Assembly (NCBI GenBank): GCA_947624015.1
Contig: CANQIA010000014.1
Coordinates: 1-52,216, forward strand
Direction: 5' to 3'
Length of the DNA: 52,216 bases
DNA from: an uncultured Clostridia bacterium
GTDB lineage: Bacteria; Bacillota; Clostridia; Lachnospirales; CAG-274
In this document: positions 9,479 through 17,572 of the stretch, piece after piece
Layout of the letters: each line of letters starts with the position of its first letter
How positions within the stretch are numbered: the stretch's first letter is position 1
Translations under genes and position numbers: made by a program
Notes under the pieces: model-generated
Seen by the model: the letters and a program-made list of their open reading frames with translations, nothing else
The model's database searches: none
What the model was told of the DNA's origin: nothing

Positions 9479-10858
9479 ACTCAAATATTCATCTATAGCG
9501 GCGGCAGCCTTCTTGCCTGCGCCCATAGCCAGTATAACGGTAGCGGCGCCTGTTACGGCGTCTCCGCCTGCATACACGCCTTCTCGGCTTGTAAGTCCCG
9601 TTTCCTCCTCGGCTATGATACATTTTCTCCTGTTTATCTCAAGTCCCGGAGTGTTGGAGCTTATAAGGGGATTGGGGGAAGTACCCAAGCTCATTATAAC
9701 CGTATCGACCTCCATTGTAAAATCACTGCCTTCTATTACAACAGGACTTCTCCTGCCGCTTTCGTCAGGCTCGCCAAGCTTCATTCTTACACAGTTCATA
9801 CCGCATACGTTGCCATTTTCATCCACAAGTATTTCTGTAGGATTTGTAAGAAGATCGAATATTATTCCCTCTTCCTTGGCATGATGTACTTCCTCGGCTC
9901 TTGCGGGAAGCTGCTCCTCGGCACGTCTGTATACTATATGACTTTCTGCGCCCAGTCTTAAGGCTGTCCTTGCAGCGTCCATGGCTACGTTTCCTCCGCC
10001 TATGACAGCTACCTTTTTGCCTATCTTGACAGGAGTATCATAGTCGTCAAGATACGCCTTCATAAGGTTTACTCTTGTAAGCATTTCGTTGGCAGAGAAC
10101 ACACCGTTGGCATTTTCGCCGGGTATACCCATAAATTTGGGAAGTCCTGCTCCGCTGCCTATGAATACGGCAGAAAAGCCCTCCTTGTCAAAAAGTTGGT
10201 CTATGGTAAGCGTTCTGCCTATTATTACATTTGTTTCTATCTTAACTCCCAATTTTTTGATATTGTCTATCTCCGTTTTTACAACGGTTTCCTTCGGCAG
10301 TCTGAATTCAGGGATGCCGTATTCAAGAACGCCGCCTGCTTTGTGAAGGGCTTCAAATATAGTTACGTCGTAGCCCTTCCTTGCAAGATCTCCTGCGCAT
10401 GTAAGACCTGCGGGACCTGCGCCTATTACAGCTACCTTTTTGCCCTTGGGCGCTTCTTTTGCGGTAAGGTCAACATTGTGTTCCCTTGACCAGTCCGCTG
10501 TAAATCGCTCAAGCTTGCCTATTGAAACGGCGTCGCCCTTGTTGCCCAGTATACACCTGCCCTCGCACTGTGTTTCCTGGGGACATACTCGACCGCATAC
10601 GGCAGGGAGAGATGAGTACTTTGCTATTTCCTTTGCCGCTCCCTCAAAGTCCTTTTCCTTTATATTTTTAATAAATGCAGGTATATCTATATTTACCGGA
10701 CAGCCTGTCACACACATTGGCTTAGGACAATTAAGGCATCTGGAGGCTTCCAGCACCGCTTCCTCCTCGTTATAGCCAAGACATACCTCCTTAAAGTTAG
10801 TGGCTCTTACCTTGGGATCCTGTTCCCTTACGGGGATCTTTGTATAATTAATTGCCAT
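9473..10858 (-). CDS. nfnB: NfnB-type large subunit, glutamate synthase small-chain (GltA) family
   Basis: 461 residues. It has an N-terminal iron-sulfur domain with two cysteine clusters (CLNCPKPMC and following C at about 41-54; CGRVC ... CEGRC about 88-102), then a FAD Rossmann motif (VIGAGPAGLTCAGD, about 145-158) and a second dinucleotide motif (VIGGGNVAMDAA, about 286-297). Together with the gene directly upstream this matches NfnAB, the electron-bifurcating NADH-dependent reduced ferredoxin:NADP+ oxidoreductase of anaerobes. Many databases would call it NADPH glutamate synthase beta chain, but no large glutamate synthase subunit is nearby. Its ATG shares one base with the stop of the upstream gene (TAATG), so the two are coupled. 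Confidence 0.88.
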   Translation of the reverse strand: MAINYTKIPVREQDPKVRATNFKEVCLGYNEEEAVLEASRCLNCPKPMCVTGCPVNIDIPAFIKNIKEKDFEGAAKEIAKYSSLPAVCGRVCPQETQCEGRCILGNKGDAVSIGKLERFTADWSREHNVDLTAKEAPKGKKVAVIGAGPAGLTCAGDLARKGYDVTIFEALHKAGGVLEYGIPEFRLPKETVVKTEIDNIKKLGVKIETNVIIGRTLTIDQLFDKEGFSAVFIGSGAGLPKFMGIPGENANGVFSANEMLTRVNLMKAYLDDYDTPVKIGKKVAVIGGGNVAMDAARTALRLGAESHIVYRRAEEQLPARAEEVHHAKEEGIIFDLLTNPTEILVDENGNVCGMNCVRMKLGEPDESGRRSPVVIEGSDFTMEVDTVIMSLGTSPNPLISSNTPGLEINRRKCIIAEEETGLTSREGVYAGGDAVTGAATVILAMGAGKKAAAAIDEYLSK

Positions 10859-11748
10859 TACTTGTCACCTCCGCAACCGCATCCGCCGTTTTTATGGGTA
10901 GCGCCTTCCTCATATCTGAGCCTTGCCTGACCCTCTTCCGTTTTGTACATTGTCTGACGGCGCATAGCTTCGTCATAATTTACAAGATGACCGTCGAATT
11001 CGGGACCGTCCACGCAAGCAAATTTCACTTCGTTTCCCACTGTTACTCTGCACGCTCCGCACATTCCCGTACCGTCTACCATTATAGGATTCAGACTGAC
11101 AACCGTGGGAATGTTAAGCTCCTTTGTCATCATGGATGTAAACTTCATCATTATCATAGGTCCTATGGCTACGGCGTGGTTATAGCTCTTGCCCTGCTTT
11201 TCTGCAAGCTCCTTAAGCAGGTCCGTAACTCTGCCGTTGTATCCATATGTACCGTCGTCTGTGGAAATGTACAGGTTCTCGGCTACCTCTGACATTTTAT
11301 CTTCAAGTATAAGCAGATCCTTTGTCCTTGCGCCTATTATAACATCGGCGCCTATACCTCTTTCCTTAAGCCATTTTACCTGAGGATATACGGGAGCGGC
11401 TCCTACGCCGCCTGCTATAAATATGATATTCTTTGACTTAAGCTCCTCCTCGGACATTTCGCACAGATCGCTGGGTCTGCCGAGAGGTCCCACAAAGTCG
11501 CTTACTTGGTCTCCTTCACTGTAATTCATAAGCTCCATTGTAGACTTGCCTACTGCCTGAGCTACTATGGTAACGGTACCCTTGTCTGTATCATAGTCGC
11601 ATATGGTAAGGGGTATCCTTTCGCCTTTATCGCTGTTCTTAACAATAATAAACTGACCGGGCAATGCTGATGACGCAACTCTGGGCGCCAATATCTCCAT
11701 AAGGAAAATGGTATCTGTCAGCATTTCCTTTTTCACTATTTTATACAT
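10858..11748 (-). CDS. nfnA: NfnA-type small subunit, FAD/NAD-binding ferredoxin reductase family
   Basis: 296 residues. The ATG at 11748 is chosen over an in-frame codon eight residues upstream because AAGGAG lies seven bases before it. The N-terminal half is the FAD-binding barrel (GQFI, then the GERIPLTI block). The middle is the NAD-binding lobe (FIAGGVGAAPVYPQ). The C-terminal part carries cysteines for a 2Fe-2S centre (GMCGACR ... FACVDGPEF). The chain ends in a CGCGG tail. It is related to dihydroorotate dehydrogenase electron-transfer subunits and SudB; the tight coupling to an NfnB-like partner favours NfnA. The AT-rich upstream stretch to 11991 shows no strong minus-strand promoter. 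Confidence 0.88.
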   Translation of the reverse strand: MYKIVKKEMLTDTIFLMEILAPRVASSALPGQFIIVKNSDKGERIPLTICDYDTDKGTVTIVAQAVGKSTMELMNYSEGDQVSDFVGPLGRPSDLCEMSEEELKSKNIIFIAGGVGAAPVYPQVKWLKERGIGADVIIGARTKDLLILEDKMSEVAENLYISTDDGTYGYNGRVTDLLKELAEKQGKSYNHAVAIGPMIMMKFTSMMTKELNIPTVVSLNPIMVDGTGMCGACRVTVGNEVKFACVDGPEFDGHLVNYDEAMRRQTMYKTEEGQARLRYEEGATHKNGGCGCGGDK

Positions 11749-11928
11749 AGCTACACTCCTTAATAAATTCAATATTATATATCGTCGGAATTTTATTATC
11801 GAATATAATTATACAACATATTATTCAATAATAAAAGTTTTTTTTGAGCTTTTCTTAAAAAAATTAATATTATTGTATATTGTATATAATTTGACACATA
11901 TTTTTTTAATATTATTCAAAAAAAATAC

Positions 11929-11957
11929 TTGTTATTTTAACATATAGTGGTTAAAAT
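11929..11957 (+). promoter_or_regulatory. Probable promoter of the PEGA-domain gene
   Basis: TTGTTA (11929-11934), 17-bp spacer, TAAAAT (11952-11957). The -35 overlaps the symmetric sequence TGTTATTTTAACA (11930-11942), which could be an operator. Confidence 0.45.
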
Positions 11958-11991
11958 AGAATAGAGAGCTATAAAATATATAGGGAAGTGT

Positions 11992-13314
11992 ATGATTATG
12001 AACAGTAAAGGAAGCAGCGATCTTACCAATCATAAGAGAAAAGAAAAAAGCATGATGCCCGTAATGATGGCAATAGTTGTAATAATGGGTCTTGTGGTAG
12101 GTATAGGCAGTTTTTCATTTGGATATAAATTTATAATGAGCGACTCCCAGGGGGAAATAAACACAGAGCATTTCAGTGCCAATGACATTGCGGGACAGGC
12201 TATGGCAAACCTTATGGGCTCCGACATAGACGCCGTTGTAAAGAGCGTAGACGTCAATGCGGGAACCATAACATTCCTTAACCTTAAAAATGAGACCACA
12301 AATGCCTTATCCGTTACGGAAAACAGCATACTTCCTCAGAATGTTACACTTGAAAATATTACCGTAGGGGATATTTATACATATGTTTTCAATAAAGAAA
12401 AGGAACTCAGCGAGCTTAAGGAATGCAGTAATGCATGGGAATTTGCCGACTACGGCATTACGATAAACAAGACGGCTCAGCTTATAAAGTTTACGGGAGA
12501 GGCAAAGGAGCATGCGGACAGGACATATAAATATGTAGAGGGTATCACTACGGCAAAGCGCTATAACGAGATAATACCCTTTGAGCAGCTCAGCCCTCTG
12601 GATCTTGTAAAGGTAAAGGGTTACGACAACGGCAAGATAAACAAGATATACTCCATAGAAGTACAGAAGGGACACGGTCAGCTCCAGTTAAGGAATCTTA
12701 ACTCCATAAGCTATCCCGTTGTGTATATCAACAATGAAAGAAAAACCGTAAACAAGAGCAATCCCAATATATACCTGGCAGAGGGTACATACAATGTAAA
12801 GGTCACAGGTTCCAACTGCGACGATATTGTAAAAGAGGTAAACATAAATCCCAAAGAGCCTTATATATTGGATCTTGCAAAGGCTATGGTCAAATCAGGC
12901 GTACTCAATATTACAGCCAATGTTACAGACTACAAGCTCTATATTAACGACAAAGAGTATTCGGCTACCGAATCCAATCTTTTGGAATACGGTACCTACA
13001 CTATAAAAGCGACTAAGGAAGGTTATCAGGATTATACGGGTCAGGTCACAATAGACGAAGATGAGAACAGCTTCAATATAAATATGGTAAAGATCCATCA
13101 GACCGCTTCCGTTACGATAAATGCAGTGCCTGCAGACGCCGTAATATATATAAACAACAACGCAGAGGGCAAGGGTACGGTCACGAAAACCTTGCCCTTA
13201 GGTTCATATATAGCCTCTGCCAAGCTGGAAGGCTATGCCGATATGACAAAGCAGATAAATCTGTCGGTTGACGGTCAGCAGGTCTCCACCGACTTTGTAC
13301 TTACTGCCAATTAA
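11992..13314 (+). CDS. Membrane-anchored protein with PEGA repeats
   Basis: 440 residues. A positively charged N-terminus is followed by one membrane segment (about residues 21-45), so most of the protein should lie outside the membrane as a signal-anchored protein. Residues about 75-225 form a region I do not recognise, with repeated short beta-like stretches. The C-terminal half holds about three PEGA-type units (about 233-282, 298-355 and 365-420). Each has the pattern of a strand, a YINN/YIND turn, a Leu-Gly-Tyr step and a KLEGY- or KEGY-like end. PEGA domains are found in surface proteins of many bacteria and their role is poorly known. The start could be either ATG at 11992 or at 11998. 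The next gene begins 12 bases later, so they probably share a transcript. Confidence 0.8.
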   Translation: MIMNSKGSSDLTNHKRKEKSMMPVMMAIVVIMGLVVGIGSFSFGYKFIMSDSQGEINTEHFSANDIAGQAMANLMGSDIDAVVKSVDVNAGTITFLNLKNETTNALSVTENSILPQNVTLENITVGDIYTYVFNKEKELSELKECSNAWEFADYGITINKTAQLIKFTGEAKEHADRTYKYVEGITTAKRYNEIIPFEQLSPLDLVKVKGYDNGKINKIYSIEVQKGHGQLQLRNLNSISYPVVYINNERKTVNKSNPNIYLAEGTYNVKVTGSNCDDIVKEVNINPKEPYILDLAKAMVKSGVLNITANVTDYKLYINDKEYSATESNLLEYGTYTIKATKEGYQDYTGQVTIDEDENSFNINMVKIHQTASVTINAVPADAVIYINNNAEGKGTVTKTLPLGSYIASAKLEGYADMTKQINLSVDGQQVSTDFVLTAN

Positions 13315-13326
13315 GGGTGTGTCTAC

Positions 13327-13647
13327 ATGAAAAAATTCAGAGATATATTAAATCAACTGAATATAGATGATAAGCTCAAGGAATATGCGGAGGATCTTAA
13401 GCTGACGTTTTGTATGGTAAAAGATCATATTAAAAAGGATTATCCCCATATGTCCTTCAGCTCAAAGGTCATTATAATATTTACAATAATATATGTAATA
13501 TGTCCCTTTGACATTATCCCCGGCTTTATACCCGTATTGGGACAGCTTGACGACATTTCCGTTGTAATATTTGCTCTCAATACCCTTAAATCCGAAATAG
13601 AAACATATCGCTTATGGAGAGAGACAAAGGAGCTTAGAGAAAAATAA
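13327..13647 (+). CDS. YkvA-like DUF1232 membrane protein
   Basis: 106 residues. Residues about 46-85 hold the hallmark of the family: a hydrophobic segment, then CPFDIIPGFIPVLGQLDD, very close to the consensus S/CPxDLIPDFIPVLGxLDD. The family consists of small membrane-associated proteins of unknown function. The rest is charged helix on both sides. Ribosome binding site is weak (AAGG ten bases before ATG), consistent with translation coupled to the preceding PEGA gene. Transcription ends at the hairpin at 13669. Confidence 0.85.
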   Translation: MKKFRDILNQLNIDDKLKEYAEDLKLTFCMVKDHIKKDYPHMSFSSKVIIIFTIIYVICPFDIIPGFIPVLGQLDDISVVIFALNTLKSEIETYRLWRETKELREK

Positions 13648-13668
13648 ATACAGTATAACCATATAAAT

Positions 13669-13696
13669 AAAAAAACCGATATGCTCGGTTTTTTTT
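13669..13696. terminator. Bidirectional intrinsic terminator
   Basis: AAAAAACCGA, TATGC loop, TCGGTTTTTT: a 10-bp stem whose outer part is A:T and supplies the U tract on both strands. It ends the PEGA/YkvA unit on the plus strand and the isc-mnmA operon on the minus strand. Confidence 0.9.
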
Positions 13697-14000
13697 ATGG
13701 TTTTATGCTTTTCCTCTCTCTGTTGTACTCTATCATTTCACGAATTTCCCTTGCTCTTTCTTCTTCCGTGGAGCCGTACTCCCTGTCCATGGCGTCTATT
13801 ATACCGTTAAGCTGATCTCGGCAGTATTCCAGTTCTATTCTGACCTTATCCACATCCATCCACCTGTTATGCCCCGAAAACATTCCTATATACGCCAAGG
13901 CACGGGAAATATCGCTTCTGAATTTCCAAATCCTGTCCAATATATGCTTTTTTATTTTTCTTTTTCTCGGATTGCCGTATCTTGAGTCCATAATATCCAC
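13695..14000 (-). CDS. Small charged protein of unknown function, last gene of the isc operon
   Basis: 101 residues, not recognised. It is basic at the N-terminus (RKRKIKKH near 12-19), then has a probable helical stretch rich in Arg, Asp and Glu with one Trp-rich patch (NRWMDVDK, about 45-52), and ends in an acidic then basic helix. No membrane segment, signal or cysteine motif. The start is uncertain: the GTG at 14000 is 7 bases after the mnmA stop and only 4 bases from AAAGG; the ATG at 13991 is 13 bases from it. It is the distal gene behind mnmA and its stop lies in the terminator. A tRNA- or iron-sulfur-related role would be a guess. Confidence 0.65.
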   Translation of the reverse strand: MDIMDSRYGNPRKRKIKKHILDRIWKFRSDISRALAYIGMFSGHNRWMDVDKVRIELEYCRDQLNGIIDAMDREYGSTEEERAREIREMIEYNRERKSIKP

Positions 14001-14007
14001 AGTACCT

Positions 14008-15063
14008 TTACTTTACAATTATTCCGCCGCCTGCCACATGATCCCCGTCATAAAACACAGCCGCCTGACCCGGCGTGACAGCTCTCTGGGGCGTATCGAA
14101 CACAGCCTCTATCATATTGTCGCCTAAGGGTCTTATAACACAGTCCGCCTTGGGCTGAGTATAGCGAAGCTTTCCCTTTACTCTTATTTCATACTTAGGC
14201 ATATCCAGTCCCATGGGATTATAGTCCCTTACGATCACTCTTTTGCTGAAAAGATCCTCATTGCTGCCAAGTACCACTTGATTTTTTTCGGTATCTATTT
14301 TTGTAACATAGGCAGGAACGCCCAGAGCAATGCCAAGTCCCTTTCTCTGACCTATGGTATAAGCCGTAATGCCCTTATGACGACCGAGTACATTGCCTTC
14401 TCTGTCCACAAAATCTCCCTCAGCCGCCTTTACATTGGTGTTATCTCTTATAAATCTGTTATAATCCCCGTCCGGCACAAAGCATATATCCTGACTGTCG
14501 GGCTTGTCTGCTACCTTAAGCCCTATTTTTTTTGCTATTTCTCTTATTTTGGACTTAGGGTATTTTCCCACAGGCATAAGGGTGCGGCTCAGTTGTTCCT
14601 GAGTAAGCGCATAAAGAGCGTAGGTCTGATCCTTATTATCCGCTGTTTTAAGGGTATAGCGTTCTGTTACGGGATGCTTTACAATGGTTGCATAATGCCC
14701 CGTTGCAATATATTCCGCATTTATCTCAAGGCATCTGTTTAAAAAAGCCTCCCACTTTAAGTATCTGTTGCAGGCTATACAGGGATTAGGCGTAGCGCCC
14801 TTTAAATATTCATCTATAAAATAGTCGATCACCTTTTCCCTGAATTCCCTTTTAAAATTAAAGACATAATGAGGTATGCCTATACAATCGGCAACAGACC
14901 TTGCATCCTCGGCAGCGGAAAGTCCGCAGCACAGACCTTCCTCATCTGCGCCTTCAAAAAGAGCCATAGTCACTCCCACAACATCGTAGCCCTGCTCCTT
15001 AAGCAGATATGCGGCAACCGAGGAATCCACTCCTCCCGACATAGCTACTGCTACCTTAGTCAT
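14008..15063 (-). CDS. mnmA: tRNA-specific 2-thiouridylase MnmA
   Basis: 351 residues, normal size. MnmA puts sulfur on U34 of tRNAs for Lys, Glu and Gln, taking the persulfide from a cysteine desulfurase. The ATP PP-loop SGGVDSS is at 9-15. The two catalytic cysteines are in PNPCIACN (Cys98) and QDICF (Cys194). The ATG at 15063 is used, not the upstream in-frame codon at 15090, because AGGAGG lies six bases before it. It starts one base after the iscU stop. Lying directly behind iscS and iscU, it probably receives sulfur from that IscS. Confidence 0.96.
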   Translation of the reverse strand: MTKVAVAMSGGVDSSVAAYLLKEQGYDVVGVTMALFEGADEEGLCCGLSAAEDARSVADCIGIPHYVFNFKREFREKVIDYFIDEYLKGATPNPCIACNRYLKWEAFLNRCLEINAEYIATGHYATIVKHPVTERYTLKTADNKDQTYALYALTQEQLSRTLMPVGKYPKSKIREIAKKIGLKVADKPDSQDICFVPDGDYNRFIRDNTNVKAAEGDFVDREGNVLGRHKGITAYTIGQRKGLGIALGVPAYVTKIDTEKNQVVLGSNEDLFSKRVIVRDYNPMGLDMPKYEIRVKGKLRYTQPKADCVIRPLGDNMIEAVFDTPQRAVTPGQAAVFYDGDHVAGGGIIVK

Positions 15064-15064
15064 A

Positions 15065-15505
15065 TTATTCCTCCTCGGGAATCTCCTCATGCTCGCTAAT
15101 GTCGTTTACAGGCTCCTCAAGACCTTCAATAACGATGCCGTTCTTCTGGGCATAGTCCCATAAAGCGGCATGAAGCGCCTCTTCGGCAAGACAGGAGCAG
15201 TGTACTTTAATAGGCGGAAGTCCGTCAAGAGCTTCCATTACCGCCTTGTTTGTTATCTCCATAGCCTCCTTGATAGTCTTGCCCTTTATAAGCTCTGTTG
15301 CCATTGAGCTTGTGGCAACGGCAGCTCCGCAGCCAAATGTCTTGAACTTGGCATCCTTTACTATACCGTCTTCTATCTTAAGGTATACTTTCATAATATC
15401 TCCGCACTTGGCGTTGCCCACTGTACCTACGCCGCTTGCGTCCTCGATCTCTCCTACGTTTCTGGGATTCATAAAATGATCCATTACTTTTTCACTGTAC
15501 TGCAT
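15065..15505 (-). CDS. iscU: Iron-sulfur cluster scaffold IscU/NifU N-terminal type
   Basis: 146 residues. It assembles 2Fe-2S and 4Fe-4S clusters from sulfur delivered by IscS. The conserved ligands are present: Cys34 with Asp36 (KCGD), Cys59 (FGCGAA) and Cys103 (HCSCLAEEA, with an extra Cys105). The C-terminus is an acidic tail ending EEIPEEE. The LPPVK chaperone site of enterobacterial IscU appears as LPPIK just before Cys103. GGAG lies eight bases before the ATG; the gene begins three bases after the iscS stop. Confidence 0.96.
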   Translation of the reverse strand: MQYSEKVMDHFMNPRNVGEIEDASGVGTVGNAKCGDIMKVYLKIEDGIVKDAKFKTFGCGAAVATSSMATELIKGKTIKEAMEITNKAVMEALDGLPPIKVHCSCLAEEALHAALWDYAQKNGIVIEGLEEPVNDISEHEEIPEEE

Positions 15506-15508
15506 ATA

Positions 15509-16693
15509 TCATTCTCCTTTTTTATTCTTTCTCAATATTTCTTCATAGAGGGGGGACATCATTCTGAGCCTTTCTATAATAGGCGGCAGCTCCTGTATCA
15601 CATAGTCCACCTGTTCCTCTGTTGTAAAATGACCCATTGTAAGCCTTACGGAACCGTGAGCCTTTTCATGAGGCAGACCTATTGCCAAAAGCACATGAGA
15701 GGGATCCAGCGAACCGCTGGTACATGCGCTGCCTGAGGATGCGCATATCCCCTTGTAGTCCAGAAGAAGCAATATACTTTCGCCCTCGATATATTCAAAT
15801 GAGATATTGGCATTTCCCGGAAGCCTTTTTGTAGGATGTCCGTTGAGTCTTGAATAGGGTACCTTTTCAAGTATGCTGTTTATAAGCTTATCACGAAGAG
15901 CGGTAAGTCTTGGCATCTCCTTGTCAAGCTCTTTTACAGCCAGCTCCGCCGCAAGTCCCATACCTATTATTCCCGGTACATTTTCGGTGCCGGCTCTTCT
16001 GCTCCTTTCCTGAGCGCCGCCGTGAATAAGAGGAGTTATCTTGATACCCTTTCTCATATAAAGGGCGCCTACTCCCTTTGGTCCGTAGAACTTATGACCG
16101 CTCATTGAAAGCATATCTATATTCATAGCCTTTACGTCAATAGGCACATGACCTACAGCCTGAACTGCGTCTGTGTGGAAAAGTATGCCCTTTTCTCTGG
16201 CAAAGGCGCCTATTTCCGCAATAGGCTCTATGGTGCCTATTTCATTATTGGCAAACATAACGGTAATAAGGATGGTATCATCTCTTACTGCCTTTTTAAC
16301 ATCGTCCAAGGAAACAAGTCCATACTCGTCAACAGGCAGATATGTTACCTCATAGCCCTTTGTTTCAAGATATTCGCAGGTATGAAGCACTGCATGGTGT
16401 TCTATACAGCTCGTTATTATATGCTTGCCCTTATCTCCATAGCTTTCCGCAACGCCCTTTATAGCCCAGTTGTCAGCCTCGGAACCGCCTGCCGTAAAGT
16501 ATATTTCATTGGCATTGGCATTTATTGCCTCTGCCACCTGTCCTCTTGCCCTTTCAACGGCAGTCTTGTTTTTCTGAGCGATCTTGTATATGCTTGAAGG
16601 ATTGCCGTAGCTCTTTGTAAAATATTGAACCATAGCCTCTGCAACCTCGGGTCTTACTGCTGTTGTAGCGGCATTGTCAAAATAATATTCCAT
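15509..16693 (-). CDS. iscS: Cysteine desulfurase IscS/NifS
   Basis: 394 residues, PLP enzyme turning cysteine into alanine and an enzyme-bound persulfide. The Schiff-base lysine is Lys201 ([10 protein letters not shown]), the PLP-stacking histidine is in IEHHA (about 100), and the catalytic cysteine is Cys324 in the mobile loop SGSACTSGS. The loop length is that of group I desulfurases (IscS/NifS type). The ATG at 16693 is preceded by GGAG nine bases upstream; an in-frame codon at 16717 lies within iscR and is unlikely. It supplies IscU and probably MnmA. Confidence 0.96.
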   Translation of the reverse strand: MEYYFDNAATTAVRPEVAEAMVQYFTKSYGNPSSIYKIAQKNKTAVERARGQVAEAINANANEIYFTAGGSEADNWAIKGVAESYGDKGKHIITSCIEHHAVLHTCEYLETKGYEVTYLPVDEYGLVSLDDVKKAVRDDTILITVMFANNEIGTIEPIAEIGAFAREKGILFHTDAVQAVGHVPIDVKAMNIDMLSMSGHKFYGPKGVGALYMRKGIKITPLIHGGAQERSRRAGTENVPGIIGMGLAAELAVKELDKEMPRLTALRDKLINSILEKVPYSRLNGHPTKRLPGNANISFEYIEGESILLLLDYKGICASSGSACTSGSLDPSHVLLAIGLPHEKAHGSVRLTMGHFTTEEQVDYVIQELPPIIERLRMMSPLYEEILRKNKKGE

Positions 16694-16706
16694 TTTTATT
16701 CTCTCC

Positions 16707-17117
16707 TTACTTTTCAACTAATTCAGCCAAATAGATATTGTCGGCAGTTTCGCTTACGCTGTCGCTGAGCTTTGCCCAGACGCCCTTTGTAACACAGCTT
16801 TCGCAATCGCCCGAACCGCAGCTTTCGCTTTTTGAAAGGCACTCTACCAGTTCAAGAGGTCCCTCCACTGCTCTCAGCACATCTCCTACCGATATATCTT
16901 CGGGACTTTTATTCAAAATATATCCGCCTTGGGCGCCTCTTATACTCTTTACCAACTGAGCCTTTTTAAGAGGGGCTATAAGCTGTTCAAGATAATTTTC
17001 GCTTATGCCGGTCCTCTCGGCTATGGATTTAAGAGAAACACAATTATCTTCCCTTGAGTTGACGGCAATATCCACCATTGCTTTCAACCCGTATCGTCCT
17101 CTCGTGGATATCTTCAT
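16707..17117 (-). CDS. iscR: Rrf2-family regulator, IscR type
   Basis: 136 residues. N-terminal winged helix begins [16 protein letters not shown], typical of the family, with the recognition helix around [18 protein letters not shown] (39-56) and the wing at RGAQGGY (60-66). Four cysteines (93, 100, 105, 108) match the cluster-binding region of IscR-type proteins. The ATG at 17117 (GAAGGTGG upstream) is chosen over one 18 codons earlier, which would place the N-terminus over the operator. As first gene of the operon it very likely represses its own promoter in an iron-sulfur-dependent way. CymR, the other Rrf2 family member in Firmicutes, lacks this cysteine set. Confidence 0.92.
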   Translation of the reverse strand: MKISTRGRYGLKAMVDIAVNSREDNCVSLKSIAERTGISENYLEQLIAPLKKAQLVKSIRGAQGGYILNKSPEDISVGDVLRAVEGPLELVECLSKSESCGSGDCESCVTKGVWAKLSDSVSETADNIYLAELVEK

Positions 17118-17137
17118 AAAACCACCTTCTTTTAATT

Positions 17138-17154
17138 CCGACTTTTTAACTCGG
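17138..17154 (-). promoter_or_regulatory. Candidate IscR operator, downstream site
   Basis: CCGAGTTAAAAAGTCGG on the minus strand: a near-palindrome beginning at the expected transcription start of the isc operon. A second, 13-of-17 matching copy overlaps the -35 region (17188-17204, opposite orientation), 50 bp away. Two similar sites around one promoter directly upstream of an autoregulated Rrf2 gene is good circumstantial evidence. Confidence 0.65.
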
Positions 17155-17161
17155 TATTCAT

Positions 17162-17190
17162 ATAGTAACACTATTATATGTGAATGTCAA
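17162..17190 (-). promoter_or_regulatory. Promoter of the iscR operon
   Basis: Minus strand: TTGACA (17185-17190), 17-bp spacer, TACTAT (17162-17167); expected start near 17155. The spacer and -10 also contain the dyad ATAGTGTTACTAT. Confidence 0.85.
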
Positions 17191-17204
17191 GTAAAATAGT
17201 CGGA
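17188..17204 (+). promoter_or_regulatory. Candidate IscR operator, upstream site
   Basis: TCAAGTAAAATAGTCGG, read on the plus strand, matches the downstream site at 13 of 17 positions and covers the -35 edge of the iscR promoter. Confidence 0.55.
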
Positions 17205-17222
17205 TTTATATATTTTTTATGG

Positions 17223-17269
17223 CAAAAAAAGGCTGTTGCATTATGACCTAAGGTCACTATACAACAGCT
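17223..17269 (-). terminator. Terminator downstream of the pectate lyase gene
   Basis: Minus strand: GCTGTTG, then an inner TGACC-TTA-GGTCA hairpin, then CAACAGC and CCTTTTTTT. The inner and outer stems are both perfect. It lies about 300 bases beyond the stop of the pectate lyase, after the repeat island, and also shields the iscR promoter from read-through. Confidence 0.75.
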
Positions 17270-17285
17270 TTATTTGATTTATTGC

Positions 17286-17517
17286 TACCTCTCCGTCCGC
17301 CCAAATCAAAGGCAACATTTATTCAACGAATCAATTGGGCGGACACCTCCTTGGATGCATAGCGAGCAGTATTGCAGAGCAATACGACCAGCCCTGTAAG
17401 GGGAGGTTCAACATATATATACTTAGCAAAACTATACTTGTGTTATAGGCACAGCCTTCCCGCCCTATACCTCCCCTGCAAGGGGAGGGGAACCAACCGA
17501 AGGTTGGTGGAAGGGTA
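17286..17517. repeat. Palindromic repeat island 1 (two inverted units)
   Basis: Fills the gene-free stretch between iscR and the pectate lyase. The left unit is TACCTCTCC (17286), a stem GTCCGCCCAA / TTGGGCGGAC with a 30-base loop, then ACCTCC. A middle stem GTATTGC-AGA-GCAATAC lies at 17369-17385. The right unit, in reverse orientation, is CCTCCCCTGCAAGGGGAGG (17470-17488), stem ACCAACC-GAA-GGTTGGT and GGAAGGGTA. The same architecture recurs at 26.5 kb and 46.5 kb with different stem sequences. No protein is encoded here that I can support. Confidence 0.8.
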
Positions 17518-17572
17518 ATAAATAACATAAACAAAAATTCAACGCAACAGCCCCAAAAATTTATTTATTTAA

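Noticed and set aside
11773..11991. Rex-type operator between nfnA and the PEGA gene
   Set aside because: TGTTATTTTAACA is symmetric, but its half-sites are three bases apart, not the spacing of the Rex consensus, and it lies nearer the PEGA promoter.
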